Shown here in pieces: positions 36,094-47,042 of a DNA stretch of 64,000 nt (the stretch's first letter is position 1; each line of letters opens with the position of its first letter). The stretch is taken from assembly GCF_900218065.1 (NCBI RefSeq), contig NZ_OBMU01000001.1:396336-460335 (forward strand). The letters run 5' to 3'. Source of the DNA: Novosphingobium sp. Chol11 (GTDB lineage Bacteria > Pseudomonadota > Alphaproteobacteria > Sphingomonadales > Sphingomonadaceae). The translations under genes and the position numbers were made by a program. The notes beneath the pieces were generated by a model. The model saw only the letters and a program-made list of their open reading frames with translations. It had not been told where the DNA came from and made no database searches.

Positions 36094-37136
36094 CCGCCGA
36101 GGAACGCTTTCGCACCGTTGCCGCTGAAAAGATCATGATTTTCGACGGTGGCTATGGCACGTCGATCCAGAAGCATGGACTGACCGAGGCGGATTATCGC
36201 GGATCGCTTGATCTGGCGAAGGACCAGAAGGGGAATAATGACCTTCTGTGCCTAACGCGGCCGGATATCGTCGAGGGCATTCACACCGCCTATCTGGACG
36301 CCGGTGCGGACATGATCGAGACGAACACCTTCTCATCCACCAAGATCGCCATGGCCGATTATGGAGCTGAGCATCTGGTGCGGGATATCAACATCGCGGC
36401 TGCCCAGATCGCGCGCAAGGCATGTGAAGCTGCGACCGCGAAAGACGGCCGCCCGCGCTTCGTGGCGGGGTCGATCGGTCCGACCAACAAAACGCTGTCG
36501 ATCTCGCCGGATGTGAATGACCCGGCCTATCGCGAGGTCGATTATGATACGCTGAAGGCCGACTATCGCGAGCAGTGCGATGCCTTGATCGAGGGGGGGG
36601 TGGACTTCCTGCTGGTCGAGACTTGCTTCGACACGCTGAACGCCAAGGCGGCGGGCATGGCTGCGCGCGAGGCCGAGGCGGCGGCGGGGCGGCCCGTGCC
36701 GCTGATGCTGAGCTTCACCATTACCGATATGTCGGGGCGGAACCTGTCCGGGCATACGATCAACGCCTTCTGGTATTCGCTACGGCATCTGAAGCCGCTG
36801 ACCATCGGTGTGAATTGCGCGTTCGGCGCGGATTTGCTGCGGCCCTATCTCTCGGAGCTGGCGAAGAATGCCGATACGCTGATCCTGGCTTATCCCAATG
36901 CCGGGCTGCCGAACGAGTTGGGCCAATATGATGAGTTGCCGGAGACGACGGCGACCCTGATCCGCCAGTGGGTGGATGAGGGCTTGGTCAATATGGTCGG
37001 CGGCTGCTGCGGCACGACCCCTGCGCATATTGGTGCGGTGGCAAAGGCGCTGGCGGGGCATAAGCCGCGGATCGTGCCGGAATTGCCGGTGGTTACGCGG
37101 CTTGCCGGACTGGAGCCCATGCACATCGCGGCGTAA
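36090..37136 (+). CDS. metH1: Methionine synthase, homocysteine-binding part (split MetH, N-terminal half)
   Basis: 348 residues, only the Hcy-binding domain of MetH: MIFDGGYGTSIQKHGL, ETNTFSST, TIGVNCAFGAD and the zinc-ligand motif NMVGGCCGTTPAHIGAV with two Cys. The folate, cobalamin and activation domains are on the next gene, 123 bases downstream. The two proteins together should transfer methyl from methyl-THF via cobalamin to homocysteine. Either part alone would be inactive. The family A repeat fills the gap between the halves. Confidence 0.92.
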   Translation: MTAEERFRTVAAEKIMIFDGGYGTSIQKHGLTEADYRGSLDLAKDQKGNNDLLCLTRPDIVEGIHTAYLDAGADMIETNTFSSTKIAMADYGAEHLVRDINIAAAQIARKACEAATAKDGRPRFVAGSIGPTNKTLSISPDVNDPAYREVDYDTLKADYREQCDALIEGGVDFLLVETCFDTLNAKAAGMAAREAEAAAGRPVPLMLSFTITDMSGRNLSGHTINAFWYSLRHLKPLTIGVNCAFGADLLRPYLSELAKNADTLILAYPNAGLPNELGQYDELPETTATLIRQWVDEGLVNMVGGCCGTTPAHIGAVAKALAGHKPRIVPELPVVTRLAGLEPMHIAA

Positions 37137-37144
37137 AAAGAAGC

Positions 37145-37247
37145 TCCCTCTCTCCTTCAGGGGAGAGGGTTAGGGAGAGGGGACTGTAAAGGCCGCCTTC
37201 CTTGCATTCCCCTCTCCCCGGCCCTCTCCCCTGAAGGGGAGAGGGAG
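37145..37247. repeat. Palindromic intergenic repeat, family A copy 2 (between metH halves)
   Basis: The left arm CTCTCTCCTTCAGGGGAGAG with a TTAGGGAGAGGGG tail and the right arm CCCCTCTCCCCGG then CCCTCTCCCCTGAAGGGGAG are inverted, around a core of about 35 bases. The right-arm hairpin (37222-37245) ends at the metH2 ribosome binding site GAGAAGG (37245-37251). Confidence 0.9.
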
Positions 37248-37259
37248 AAGGTTCAGAAG

Positions 37260-39860
<2,601 letters not shown>

Positions 39861-39874
39861 GGAGCGACAAGCGC

Positions 39875-40723
39875 ATGATCCGCTTTTTCCCCTACTGTGC
39901 GCTCCTGTCAGGGCTGATGATGGCAGGTTGTGCCTATGATCAGCGTACGCGCCACGATGCGGCCATGCCGGTCGGCGCCGCTTATGTGGCAATGGGCAGT
40001 TCCTTTGCCGCAGGACCTGGGATTGCGCCTTCTGCCGGGAGCAAGCCGGCCCTGTGCGCGCGGTCGGCGAATAATTATGCCCAGCAATTGGCGAAGCGGC
40101 GGGGGCTGCAGCTTGATGATGTCAGTTGCAGCGGGGCGACGACGCGCGGTGTGCTTGATGGCTGGGCGGGGATTGCGCCGCAGATCGATGCGTTGACGCC
40201 GGAGACGCGGCTCGTCACGATAACCATCGGCGGTAATGATGTCGGCTACATCGGGGGGGTGATGGCGGCATCCTGTCAGAGGGCGAATGCGGCGAGCAGC
40301 GTCCGTTGTCCGCCCGCTGTCCCGGCGACCGAGGAGAAGTGGGCGGCGCTGGAAGCTGCGCTTCGCCGGATCGCGGACGAGGTGCGGCAGCGTTCGCCAA
40401 AGGCTCGGCTGATCTGGGTCGATTATCCTGCCGTCCTGCCCGAGCGGGGCGGTTGCGCGGCGGCGCCGCTTTCGCCGGAGCAGGCGGATGGGGCGCGTCA
40501 GATAGCGAAACGGTTGGCGGCATTGACGGCACGGGTGGCGCGGGAGACGGGCGGGGCGATCCTCGCTGCATCGCGCCTGACCAAGGGGCATGATGTTTGC
40601 GCGCCAGATCCGTGGATGAACGGCTATCCTGTTCCAGGGAAGCCGGTGAGCGCGCCTTATCATCCCACGCTGCCCGGCATGACGGCGATCGCGGATGCGC
40701 TCGACCGGATGCTGGGCAAATAA
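39875..40723 (+). CDS. SGNH/GDSL hydrolase-family lipoprotein
   Basis: 282 residues from ATG 39875. Lipoprotein signal MIRFFPYCALLSGLMMAGCAY (lipobox MAGC). SGNH blocks: VAMGSSFAAGPG (block I with Ser, GSS instead of GDS), TIGGNDVGYIGG (block III Asn) and AAPYHPTLPGM-like SAPYHPTLPGMTAIADAL (catalytic His). Extracellular lipases/esterases of the actinobacterial GDSL type look similar. The substrate is unknown. It follows metH2 by 14 bases and might be read through from the met operon, though its role there is unclear. Confidence 0.84.
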   Translation: MIRFFPYCALLSGLMMAGCAYDQRTRHDAAMPVGAAYVAMGSSFAAGPGIAPSAGSKPALCARSANNYAQQLAKRRGLQLDDVSCSGATTRGVLDGWAGIAPQIDALTPETRLVTITIGGNDVGYIGGVMAASCQRANAASSVRCPPAVPATEEKWAALEAALRRIADEVRQRSPKARLIWVDYPAVLPERGGCAAAPLSPEQADGARQIAKRLAALTARVARETGGAILAASRLTKGHDVCAPDPWMNGYPVPGKPVSAPYHPTLPGMTAIADALDRMLGK

Positions 40724-40731
40724 GGCCGCGC

Positions 40732-41901
40732 CTACCGCTTCTCGTGGTTCGCGGCCACGGCCTTCGCGACTGCCTGCATCAGCTGCCAGCGGACCGGGAT
40801 AGGCTCTGTCGTGCTGCCGATCATCACCGCCACGGCATAGCTGGTGCCGTCGGGCGCGGTCATGATGCCGATGTCGTTATAGCCGGTCGAGCGTGGAGCC
40901 AATTCCTGGCCCGTGCCGGTCTTGTGCAGATATTTCCAGCCGGGAGGCACGCCGCCCTTGATGCGCTGCGGGCCGGTCTTCGCCTCGCTCATGATCGACA
41001 TGAGCAACTGGCTTGACGCGGGGGACAGCATCTCGCCTTCCTTGAGCTTTGCCAGCGCCTTGACGATCGAGGAGGGCGCGGCGCCGTCCGGCGGATTGGA
41101 AAGATAATTGTCGAGTGCCTTGGTCCGTACCGACATGGGCAGGCGGGAACGGGCGGCGTAGAAGTTGCGGCCGATCGAATAATCCTGCCGCCAGTCCAGT
41201 CCTGCCGTCGCGGACTGCAGCAGCCTTTCTCCCGGACCGAAACGCACATCCTTGATCGTGCGCCGCGCCAGATAGCTGCGCACCGCTTCGGGGCCGCCGA
41301 CCGCGCGCAGCAGCGTGTCGTTGGCGGTATTGTCACTCTGCGTCATCGCCCGGCGCATGAGGTCGGAATAGCTGGTCGTCCAGCCGCTGGTCCCGACGAG
41401 CGCGGCGGTCGGCTGGTGGAAGAGGGTGAGGTCCTTGCGCGTGATCGTGGTCGTGTCGGTCAGGCGGATCTTGCCCCGGTCGACCGCGTCGAGGAAGGTC
41501 ATCGACACCCAGAGCTTCGATACGCTCTGCTGCGGGAAGAGCGAGGTTCCGTTCCACGCGACGGTCCAGTCGGCGCCGATGCGGCGGACGGCGATGCCGA
41601 CCTTGCCATTGAAGCTCTGCCCGAGGTTGCGCACGACGCTGACGAGGGCAGGCGGCGGGGTCTGGCGTTGATCGACGTCGAGTTCGTCGAACGTCTTGGG
41701 CGGGTTGGCGACGCGCTTGATCGGGAATGTGGCCGTCGTGGGCTGCACCTGCCGGGCGGCGCTGGCTTGCGGCTCCATGGGAGCGCTGACGCACGCGGAA
41801 AGTGCCGCAACCAACAGGATGAGGCGGAGCGATCCCCCGTCCGGACGCAGGCTGCGCCCCTTATTTCGCTTGTCCATGAATATCCCCGACTTCTCCTTCA
41901 T
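40732..41901 (-). CDS. Class A beta-lactamase-like serine hydrolase (lipoprotein)
   Basis: 389 residues (start 41901; ATG 41877 also possible). Lipobox LILLVAALSAC near residue 37. Class A landmarks with usual spacing: SVSK (Ser126, Lys129), SDN (189-191, QSDNTAND), Glu225, 36 residues after SDN like Glu166, and KTG (327-329, LHKTGTG). The omega-loop reads ERLLQ where classical enzymes have ExxLN, so the Asn170 equivalent is Gln. About 30 extra residues lie between the omega-loop and KTG. It may hydrolyse beta-lactams, or be a peptidase-like relative. No AmpR-type regulator is near. Confidence 0.8.
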   Translation of the reverse strand: MKEKSGIFMDKRNKGRSLRPDGGSLRLILLVAALSACVSAPMEPQASAARQVQPTTATFPIKRVANPPKTFDELDVDQRQTPPPALVSVVRNLGQSFNGKVGIAVRRIGADWTVAWNGTSLFPQQSVSKLWVSMTFLDAVDRGKIRLTDTTTITRKDLTLFHQPTAALVGTSGWTTSYSDLMRRAMTQSDNTANDTLLRAVGGPEAVRSYLARRTIKDVRFGPGERLLQSATAGLDWRQDYSIGRNFYAARSRLPMSVRTKALDNYLSNPPDGAAPSSIVKALAKLKEGEMLSPASSQLLMSIMSEAKTGPQRIKGGVPPGWKYLHKTGTGQELAPRSTGYNDIGIMTAPDGTSYAVAVMIGSTTEPIPVRWQLMQAVAKAVAANHEKR

Positions 41902-42034
41902 TTAGGCCTGCGGCACCCTTCGACTGACAAGGACGATGCGACGAATGATTCCACATTTGCGATGTAAGGAGCCTGAACGATATGCCCGAGCAGCGCTCAC
42001 CCGCCGTTAAGCAGGGATGGGCAAGGAAGGGCGC

Positions 42035-42886
42035 ATGGACGGACGGATCATCGACAGGCGGGCATTGCTGCGGGTGGGCGCGGGCGCTTGCGCCGGGCTG
42101 ATATTGCTGCGGCACCAGAGCGCGTCGGCTGCGCCCTTCGCATCGCGCCGGATCGCCGTGACGACGCGCGGGACGGGGCGCGACGTGATCCTGATCGCGG
42201 GGCTCGCCAGCGGGCCGTCGCTGTGGAGCGACATGATGGCGAAGCTGCCCGGCTATCGCTGGCACCTTGTCCATGTGCGCGGCTTTGCCGGGCTCGCAGC
42301 CGATGCCAATGCGAGCGGGCCGCTGGTGCAGCCGCTGGCTGATGAGATTGCGCGCTACGTCAAGGCGGCCGGGCTCGTGCGGCCTTCGGTCATCGGGCAT
42401 TCGATGGGCGGCACGCTGGCGATGATGCTGGGGCTGAAGGCATTGGCAGGACGGATCATGGTGGTCGACATGCTGCCGGAGGGCGCGGCGATGGTCGGCG
42501 GCACGGCGCGGGGCATGGGCTATCTCGCCAACCAGCTGAGCCAGTATTTCACCGGCACCAAGGCGGGCCGGGCTTATCTGGCGCAGATCGTCGCGGATTC
42601 GCCGGGGGCCAAGGGGAGCGATCCTGATGTCATCGCCAATGCGCTTCGCGATCTCGCCAATGTCGATCTGGGGCCGCAGCTTGGACGGATCGCCGTGCCG
42701 ATGGAGGTGGTCTATGCGGTCGGGGCTGACGCCACGCAGTCGGCGCAAATCGCGCGCAATTTCCGCAGCGCCTATGCGGCCAAGAAGGACCTGAAGCTGA
42801 CGCCGATCGGGCCGAGCGGCCATGTCATCATGGCGGACCAGCCCGCGCGGTTCAGCGCCGTGGTGAAGCGGTTCCTGTCGAGCTGA
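42035..42886 (+). CDS. Tat-exported alpha/beta hydrolase
   Basis: 283 residues from ATG 42035, which follows AAGGAAGGG (an in-frame ATG at 42017 is less well placed). The N-terminus DRRALLRVGAGACAGLILL with RHQSASA after it is a Tat-type signal. Alpha/beta-hydrolase motifs: VILIAGLASGPSLW (oxyanion region), IGHSMGGTLAMMLG (nucleophile Ser) and GPSGHVIMADQP (catalytic His). Similar to short-chain esterases, lactonases and haloperoxidase-like hydrolases. The substrate is unknown. It converges on nadB with 11 bases between stops. Confidence 0.85.
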   Translation: MDGRIIDRRALLRVGAGACAGLILLRHQSASAAPFASRRIAVTTRGTGRDVILIAGLASGPSLWSDMMAKLPGYRWHLVHVRGFAGLAADANASGPLVQPLADEIARYVKAAGLVRPSVIGHSMGGTLAMMLGLKALAGRIMVVDMLPEGAAMVGGTARGMGYLANQLSQYFTGTKAGRAYLAQIVADSPGAKGSDPDVIANALRDLANVDLGPQLGRIAVPMEVVYAVGADATQSAQIARNFRSAYAAKKDLKLTPIGPSGHVIMADQPARFSAVVKRFLSS

Positions 42887-42897
42887 GCCGACCGCCA

Positions 42898-44502
42898 TCA
42901 GGGCGCGAGTACCGTGTCGACCGCTTGCGGAAGCATGTCGGGATAGTCGAGCGTATAGTGCAGGCCCCGGCTTTCCTTGCGGCGGAGCGCCGAGCGGACG
43001 ACGAGACGGGCGACCTCCAGAAGGTTACGTAACTCGATCAGGTCGGGCGTCACGCGGAAATGGCCGTAATATTCGTCCACTTCCTTGGCGAGCAGGTCGA
43101 TGCGGTGCTGCGCGCGCTCAAGCCGCTTGGTGGTGCGGACGATGCCGACATAGTCCCACATGAAGCGGCGGATTTCCTTCCAGTTATGCTGGACGATGAC
43201 CTCTTCGTCGCTGTTGGTGACGCGGCTTTCGTCCCATGGGTGGATCGCTGGGGGCGGCGGCAGTTCGCCCCAATGGGCGCGGATATGGCGGGCCGCCGCC
43301 TCGCCGAAGACGAAGCATTCGAGCAGCGAGTTGGACGCGAGGCGATTGGCCCCATGCAGGCCGCTTTCGGTGACTTCGCCAGCAGCATAGAGTCCCGGCA
43401 GGTCGGTACGGCCGTCCAGGTCGATGATGACCCCGCCGCAGGTATAATGCTGCGCCGGGACGACCGGGATCGGCTCCTTGGTGATGTCGATGTCGAGGTC
43501 GAGCAGCCGCGCGTAGATGGTGGGAAAGTGGGTGCGGACGAATTCGGGTTCCTTGTGACTGATGTCGAGATGAACATAGTCGAGGCCGAGCCGCTTGATT
43601 TCATGGTCGATGGCGCGTGCCACCACGTCGCGGGGCGCAAGTTCGGCGCGGGGGTCGAACCGGGGCATGAAACGCTCGCCGCCGCCGGGGACGCCGGGGG
43701 GGAGCTTCAGGTGACCGCCTTCGCCGCGTACCGCTTCGGTGATCAGGAAATTCTTGACCTCCAGATTATAGAGGCAGGTCGGGTGGAACTGGTTCATTTC
43801 CATGTTGGAGACGCGGCAGCCGGCGCGCCAGGCCATGGCGATGCCGTCGCCGGTCGCGCCGCGCGGGGCGGTGGAGAAAAGGTAAGTGCGGCCCGCTCCG
43901 CCGGTGCAGAGGATCGTCGCACGGCCAAGCAGCGCGTCGACATGCTTGGTCCGCTTGTTGAAGGCGTAGACGCCCCAGACATGACCGTCGCCCGAATAGC
44001 GCTCGCCATGGCGGGAGGTGATGAGGTCGATGGCGACCATATCCTCCATCAGGGTGATGTTCGGGTTGGCGCGCGCGGCCTTGAGCAGGGCCACCTGCAC
44101 GGCGTGGCCGGTCGCGTCGTCGACATGGACGATGCGGCGGTGGCTGTGCCCGCCTTCGCGCGTCAGGTGCCAGCGTTCTCCGAACTCTTCGCCGCCGTTG
44201 AAGGGGACTCCCAGTTCCGCCAGCCTTTCGATGGCGGCGGGGGCTTCGGAGACGACGAACTCCACTGTCTCGCGGTTGTTGAGGCCTGCGCCTGCGACCA
44301 TCGTGTCGTTAACATGGGCTTCGAAACTGTCGCCCGCGTCGAGGACAGCGGCGATGCCGCCCTGTGCCCAGTTGGTCGAGCCGCTGTCGAGCGCTGCCTT
44401 GGCGAGGACGACCACCTTGTGATCCTGTGCCAGGTTGATGGCGGCGGTGAGGCCTGCCGCGCCGGAGCCGATGATGACGACGTCGTGGGTGGTGGTGGGC
44501 AT
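42898..44502 (-). CDS. nadB: L-aspartate oxidase
   Basis: 534 residues from ATG 44502 (MPTTTHDVVIIGSGAAGLTAAINL); the longer frame to 44559 runs into a B repeat. It has the FAD Rossmann GSGAAGL, STNWAQGGIAAVLD, HSHRRIVHVDDATGHAV and QFHPTCLYN, plus the flavoprotein C-terminal helical domain. It is the first step of NAD synthesis, making iminoaspartate from aspartate. nadA and nadC are not adjacent. A family B repeat lies directly upstream, then the DUF559 gene. Confidence 0.96.
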   Translation of the reverse strand: MPTTTHDVVIIGSGAAGLTAAINLAQDHKVVVLAKAALDSGSTNWAQGGIAAVLDAGDSFEAHVNDTMVAGAGLNNRETVEFVVSEAPAAIERLAELGVPFNGGEEFGERWHLTREGGHSHRRIVHVDDATGHAVQVALLKAARANPNITLMEDMVAIDLITSRHGERYSGDGHVWGVYAFNKRTKHVDALLGRATILCTGGAGRTYLFSTAPRGATGDGIAMAWRAGCRVSNMEMNQFHPTCLYNLEVKNFLITEAVRGEGGHLKLPPGVPGGGERFMPRFDPRAELAPRDVVARAIDHEIKRLGLDYVHLDISHKEPEFVRTHFPTIYARLLDLDIDITKEPIPVVPAQHYTCGGVIIDLDGRTDLPGLYAAGEVTESGLHGANRLASNSLLECFVFGEAAARHIRAHWGELPPPPAIHPWDESRVTNSDEEVIVQHNWKEIRRFMWDYVGIVRTTKRLERAQHRIDLLAKEVDEYYGHFRVTPDLIELRNLLEVARLVVRSALRRKESRGLHYTLDYPDMLPQAVDTVLAP

Positions 44503-44506
44503 GGAC

Positions 44507-44959
44507 TTACTCGCTCCCCTCCCGCAAGCGGGAGGGGTTGGGGGTGGGCAAATGCGCAAGCGTGGTGGCTATGTGTGACATCACGCCTTCCAGATTGGTC
44601 AGCACATCTGCATTGGTGAAGCGCAAAATGGAATAGCCTTGGGCGCGGCAATAGGCGTCGCGGCGGGCGTCGTAAGCGGCTCTGTTGTCGTGGGTGGAGC
44701 CGTCGAGTTCGATGATGAGCTTAGCCTCGCGACAGAGGAAATCGGCGAAATAAGGGCCGACTGGGATTTGGCGGCTGAATTTGTGGCCTGCGAGCTGGCG
44801 ATTGCGGAGGTGCTGCCAGAGCAGGCGCTCAGGTGGTGAGGCTTCGTTTCTGAGGGATTTGGCGCGGGTGGTGTTTCGGTCTTTGAAAGGTCGCGCTGGC
44901 CCACCCCCCAGCCCCCTCCCGCCTGCGGGAGGGGGAGCAGATTGCGCTTCTTCCTTCAC
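44507..44959 (-). CDS. DUF559 / very-short-patch-endonuclease-like protein
   Basis: Up to 150 residues from GTG 44959, whose TG overlaps the TGA stop of the ABC gene; an inner start is possible. Core: ASPPERLLWQHLRNRQLAGHKFSRQIPVGPYFADFLCREAKLIIELDGSTHD, with the E...D...ExD pattern of the PD-(D/E)XK/Vsr fold, then YSILRFTNADVLTN. Its N-terminal 25 and C-terminal 16 residues are encoded by two inverted family B repeats. The family is probably a nuclease; no partner methylase or helicase is near. Whether the whole frame is translated is uncertain. Confidence 0.7.
   Translation of the reverse strand: MKEEAQSAPPPAGGRGLGGGPARPFKDRNTTRAKSLRNEASPPERLLWQHLRNRQLAGHKFSRQIPVGPYFADFLCREAKLIIELDGSTHDNRAAYDARRDAYCRAQGYSILRFTNADVLTNLEGVMSHIATTLAHLPTPNPSRLREGSE
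44513..44549. repeat. Palindromic repeat, family B copy 2 (inverted)
   Basis: CCCCTCCCGCAAGCGGGAGG with a GGTTGGGGGTGGGC tail. This is the reverse complement of the B consensus. It lies at the 3' end of the DUF559 gene, opposite in direction to copy 3. Confidence 0.85.
44889..44940. repeat. Palindromic repeat, family B copy 3 (direct)
   Basis: GGTCGCGCTGGCCCACCCCCC followed by CCCCTCCCGCCTGCGGGAGG and GGGAGCAG. It lies at the 5' end of the DUF559 gene, inverted relative to copy 2, so the gene is bracketed by an inverted pair. Confidence 0.85.
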
Positions 44960-45882
44960 GCCGCCGCCGTCAGGTTGAGGAAAACATCCTCCAGATCCGG
45001 ATCCCTCGTGACCACGTCCACGATCGAGAGGCCACTTGCCTGGACGGCGCTCAAGACCTGCCCGGCATTGGCGCGGTCCTTCATGTAGGTGATGGTGAGC
45101 GTGCGCGGGTCCGACAGTTCGACCTTTTCGAAACAGGGCGCATCGGGCGGAGCGGTGATGTCGCGGTCGACGGTTACCTGCACGACTTTCTCCTGCGCCA
45201 TGGCGATGAGTTCGCGGGTAGGTTTATCCGTGATGACGCGGCCATGGTTGATGATGCCGATGCGGTCGCACAGTTCCTCGGCTTCTTCGAGATAATGGGT
45301 GGTGAGGACGATGGTCACGCCCTGCGCATTGAGTTCGCGCACATAGGCCCAGAGTTGCTGGCGTAGCTGGACGTCGACGCCTGCGGTGGGTTCGTCCAGC
45401 ACCAGGATCGGCGGTGAGTGGACCATGGCCTTCGCCACCAGCAGGCGCCGTTTCATGCCGCCCGAGAGGGTGCGGGCATAGGCGTTGGCCTTGTCCTCCA
45501 GATGGACGGCGCGCAGGAGTTCGAGGGAGCGGCGGCGGTCCTTGGGCACGCCATAATAGCCCGCCTGATTTTCCAGCGTTTCGAACGGCGTGAAGAAGGG
45601 GTCGAAGACGATTTCCTGCGGCACGATGCCAATGCTGTTCTTGGCATTGCGGGGGTTCTGGTCGATGTCGAAGCCCCAGATTTTTGCCGTCCCGCTCGTC
45701 TTGTTGACGAGGCCGGCGAGGATGTTGATCGTGGTCGATTTGCCAGCGCCATTGGGGCCGAGCAGGCCGTAGATCTGGCCGCGCGGGATGGTGAGGTTGA
45801 TATTGTCGAGCGCGCGCTTTCCGCCTGCATAGACTTTGGTGAGGTTGGTGATCTCTATGGCGGGGGTGGGGCTGTGGGTCAT
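44956..45882 (-). CDS. ABC transporter ATP-binding protein (ABC-2/drug-export type)
   Basis: 308 residues with the full ATPase: Walker A GPNGAGKST, Q-loop region, signature LSGGMKRRLLVAKAM, Walker B ILVLDEPTAGVD and switch His LTTHYLEEAEEL. The C-terminal part (about 220-308) is the extra domain of CcmA/NodI/DrrA-like exporters. The permease gene is not next to it; the neighbours are DUF559 and a small HTH gene 141 bases upstream. The substrate is unknown. Confidence 0.92.
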   Translation of the reverse strand: MTHSPTPAIEITNLTKVYAGGKRALDNINLTIPRGQIYGLLGPNGAGKSTTINILAGLVNKTSGTAKIWGFDIDQNPRNAKNSIGIVPQEIVFDPFFTPFETLENQAGYYGVPKDRRRSLELLRAVHLEDKANAYARTLSGGMKRRLLVAKAMVHSPPILVLDEPTAGVDVQLRQQLWAYVRELNAQGVTIVLTTHYLEEAEELCDRIGIINHGRVITDKPTRELIAMAQEKVVQVTVDRDITAPPDAPCFEKVELSDPRTLTITYMKDRANAGQVLSAVQASGLSIVDVVTRDPDLEDVFLNLTAAA

Positions 45883-46023
45883 GGCTGAACTCTATGGGGA
45901 TCGTAGGCGGCTAAGGAAAGAGGCTGGGACGGCCGAAGTTCACAGTGTCGTTGGCTGATTTGGGCTGAAATCGCCGGGATCGCGACGGAAAGGCGGCGGG
46001 AACGCGACAGGTGGGCGACAAGA

Positions 46024-46314
46024 TCAGGCGGGGGCGCGGGGGCGTGTTTCCAGCGCAAAGGGATCGGCCATGCGCGTCGCGTGAATCTTGAGCGCGTCGT
46101 TCCAGCAGCGGTCGAACGCGGTGCCGGTGAGGCGTTGGCGCAGGCGGTGGGCGCTGGATCGCGACATGCCGACCGACCGCGCGGCTTGGGAGACGTTGCC
46201 GGTTTCGATCAGGGCGGTGAGGAAGAGGCGCTGAAGAGCTGGGGTCCAGCGGCCATGGCCGGATGGCGGCGGTAGGTCGCGCGCGGCGGGCGGGATGGGG
46301 AGAGGCTGTTCCAT
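46024..46314 (-). CDS. Small helix-turn-helix protein
   Basis: 96 residues. The centre holds ALIETGNVSQAARSVGMSRSSAHRLRQRLTG, a Fis/LysR-type helix-turn-helix of the kind also found in phage small terminase proteins, with flanking Pro-rich and Arg-rich tails. No ligand domain. It lies 25 bases downstream of purN on the same strand and could be in the purine operon. The function is unknown. Confidence 0.7.
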   Translation of the reverse strand: MEQPLPIPPAARDLPPPSGHGRWTPALQRLFLTALIETGNVSQAARSVGMSRSSAHRLRQRLTGTAFDRCWNDALKIHATRMADPFALETRPRAPA

Positions 46315-46339
46315 CCGGCAGGATAGATCAGGGGAAATC

Positions 46340-46933
46340 CTATTTTGGAAGGGGCGGGAGGCGCTCTTGTGTGACGAAGTCGGCTAGGGTGCGGGAATAA
46401 AGCTGATGTTCGGCGATGAGGATGCGCGCGGCGAGGCTGTCGGCGGTGTCGCCGGGCAGGATCGCTACCTCCGTCTGCGCCAGCACCGGGCCGCCGTCCA
46501 GTTCGCTGGTGACGACATGGACGGAGCAGCCCGCATGGCTGTCGCCCGCGTCGAGCGCCTTCTGGTGGGTGTCGAGCCCCTTATATTTGGGGAGAAGGCT
46601 GGGGTGGATGTTGAGCATCCGGCCTTCCCAGCCGCCCACGAATTCCGGGGAGAGCAGGCGCATGTAACCGGCCAGCGCAACATATTCCGCGCCTGCCTTG
46701 CGCAGCTGCGCGTCGATGATCTGGTCGAACTCGGCGCGTTTCAGGCCCTTGTGGCTTTGGGCGAAGGTGGGGATGCCTTCGGCCTCTGCGAGGGTGAGCC
46801 CTGGGGCTTGCGGGTCGTTGGCGGCGACGAGGACGAGCTCATAGGGGCAGGAGGGATGCTTGGCGGCGTAAAGCAGCGCCGCCATGTTGGACCCGCGTCC
46901 GGAAATCAGAACGCCGACTTTTGCCTTTTGCAT
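46340..46933 (-). CDS. purN: Phosphoribosylglycinamide formyltransferase
   Basis: 197 residues. It has GRGSNMAALLYAA (substrate loop), LAGYMRLLSPEFVGGW, NIHPSLLPKYKGLDTHQKALDAGDSHAGCSVHVV (Asn-His-Asp catalytic set) and the C-terminal helix. It formylates GAR in purine synthesis using 10-formyl-THF. purM lies 109 bases upstream on the same strand; a family B repeat sits in the gap. An operon is likely. Confidence 0.96.
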   Translation of the reverse strand: MQKAKVGVLISGRGSNMAALLYAAKHPSCPYELVLVAANDPQAPGLTLAEAEGIPTFAQSHKGLKRAEFDQIIDAQLRKAGAEYVALAGYMRLLSPEFVGGWEGRMLNIHPSLLPKYKGLDTHQKALDAGDSHAGCSVHVVTSELDGGPVLAQTEVAILPGDTADSLAARILIAEHQLYSRTLADFVTQERLPPLPK

Positions 46934-46999
46934 GGGGAACTTCCCTGCCGCTGCGGGAGGTGTCGGGGGTAGGCTTGCTCAAGCCGACCCTGTGACATG

Positions 47000-47035
47000 C
47001 CCTCTCCTAGCCCCTCCCGCCAGCGGGAGGGGGAT
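47000..47035. repeat. Palindromic repeat, family B copy 4 (purM-purN gap)
   Basis: GCCCCTCCCGCCAGCGGGAG with a GGGGATT tail, preceded by CCCTCTCCTA. A shorter B-type copy within the 109-base gap between purM and purN. Confidence 0.75.
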
Positions 47036-47042
47036 TGGTTGA

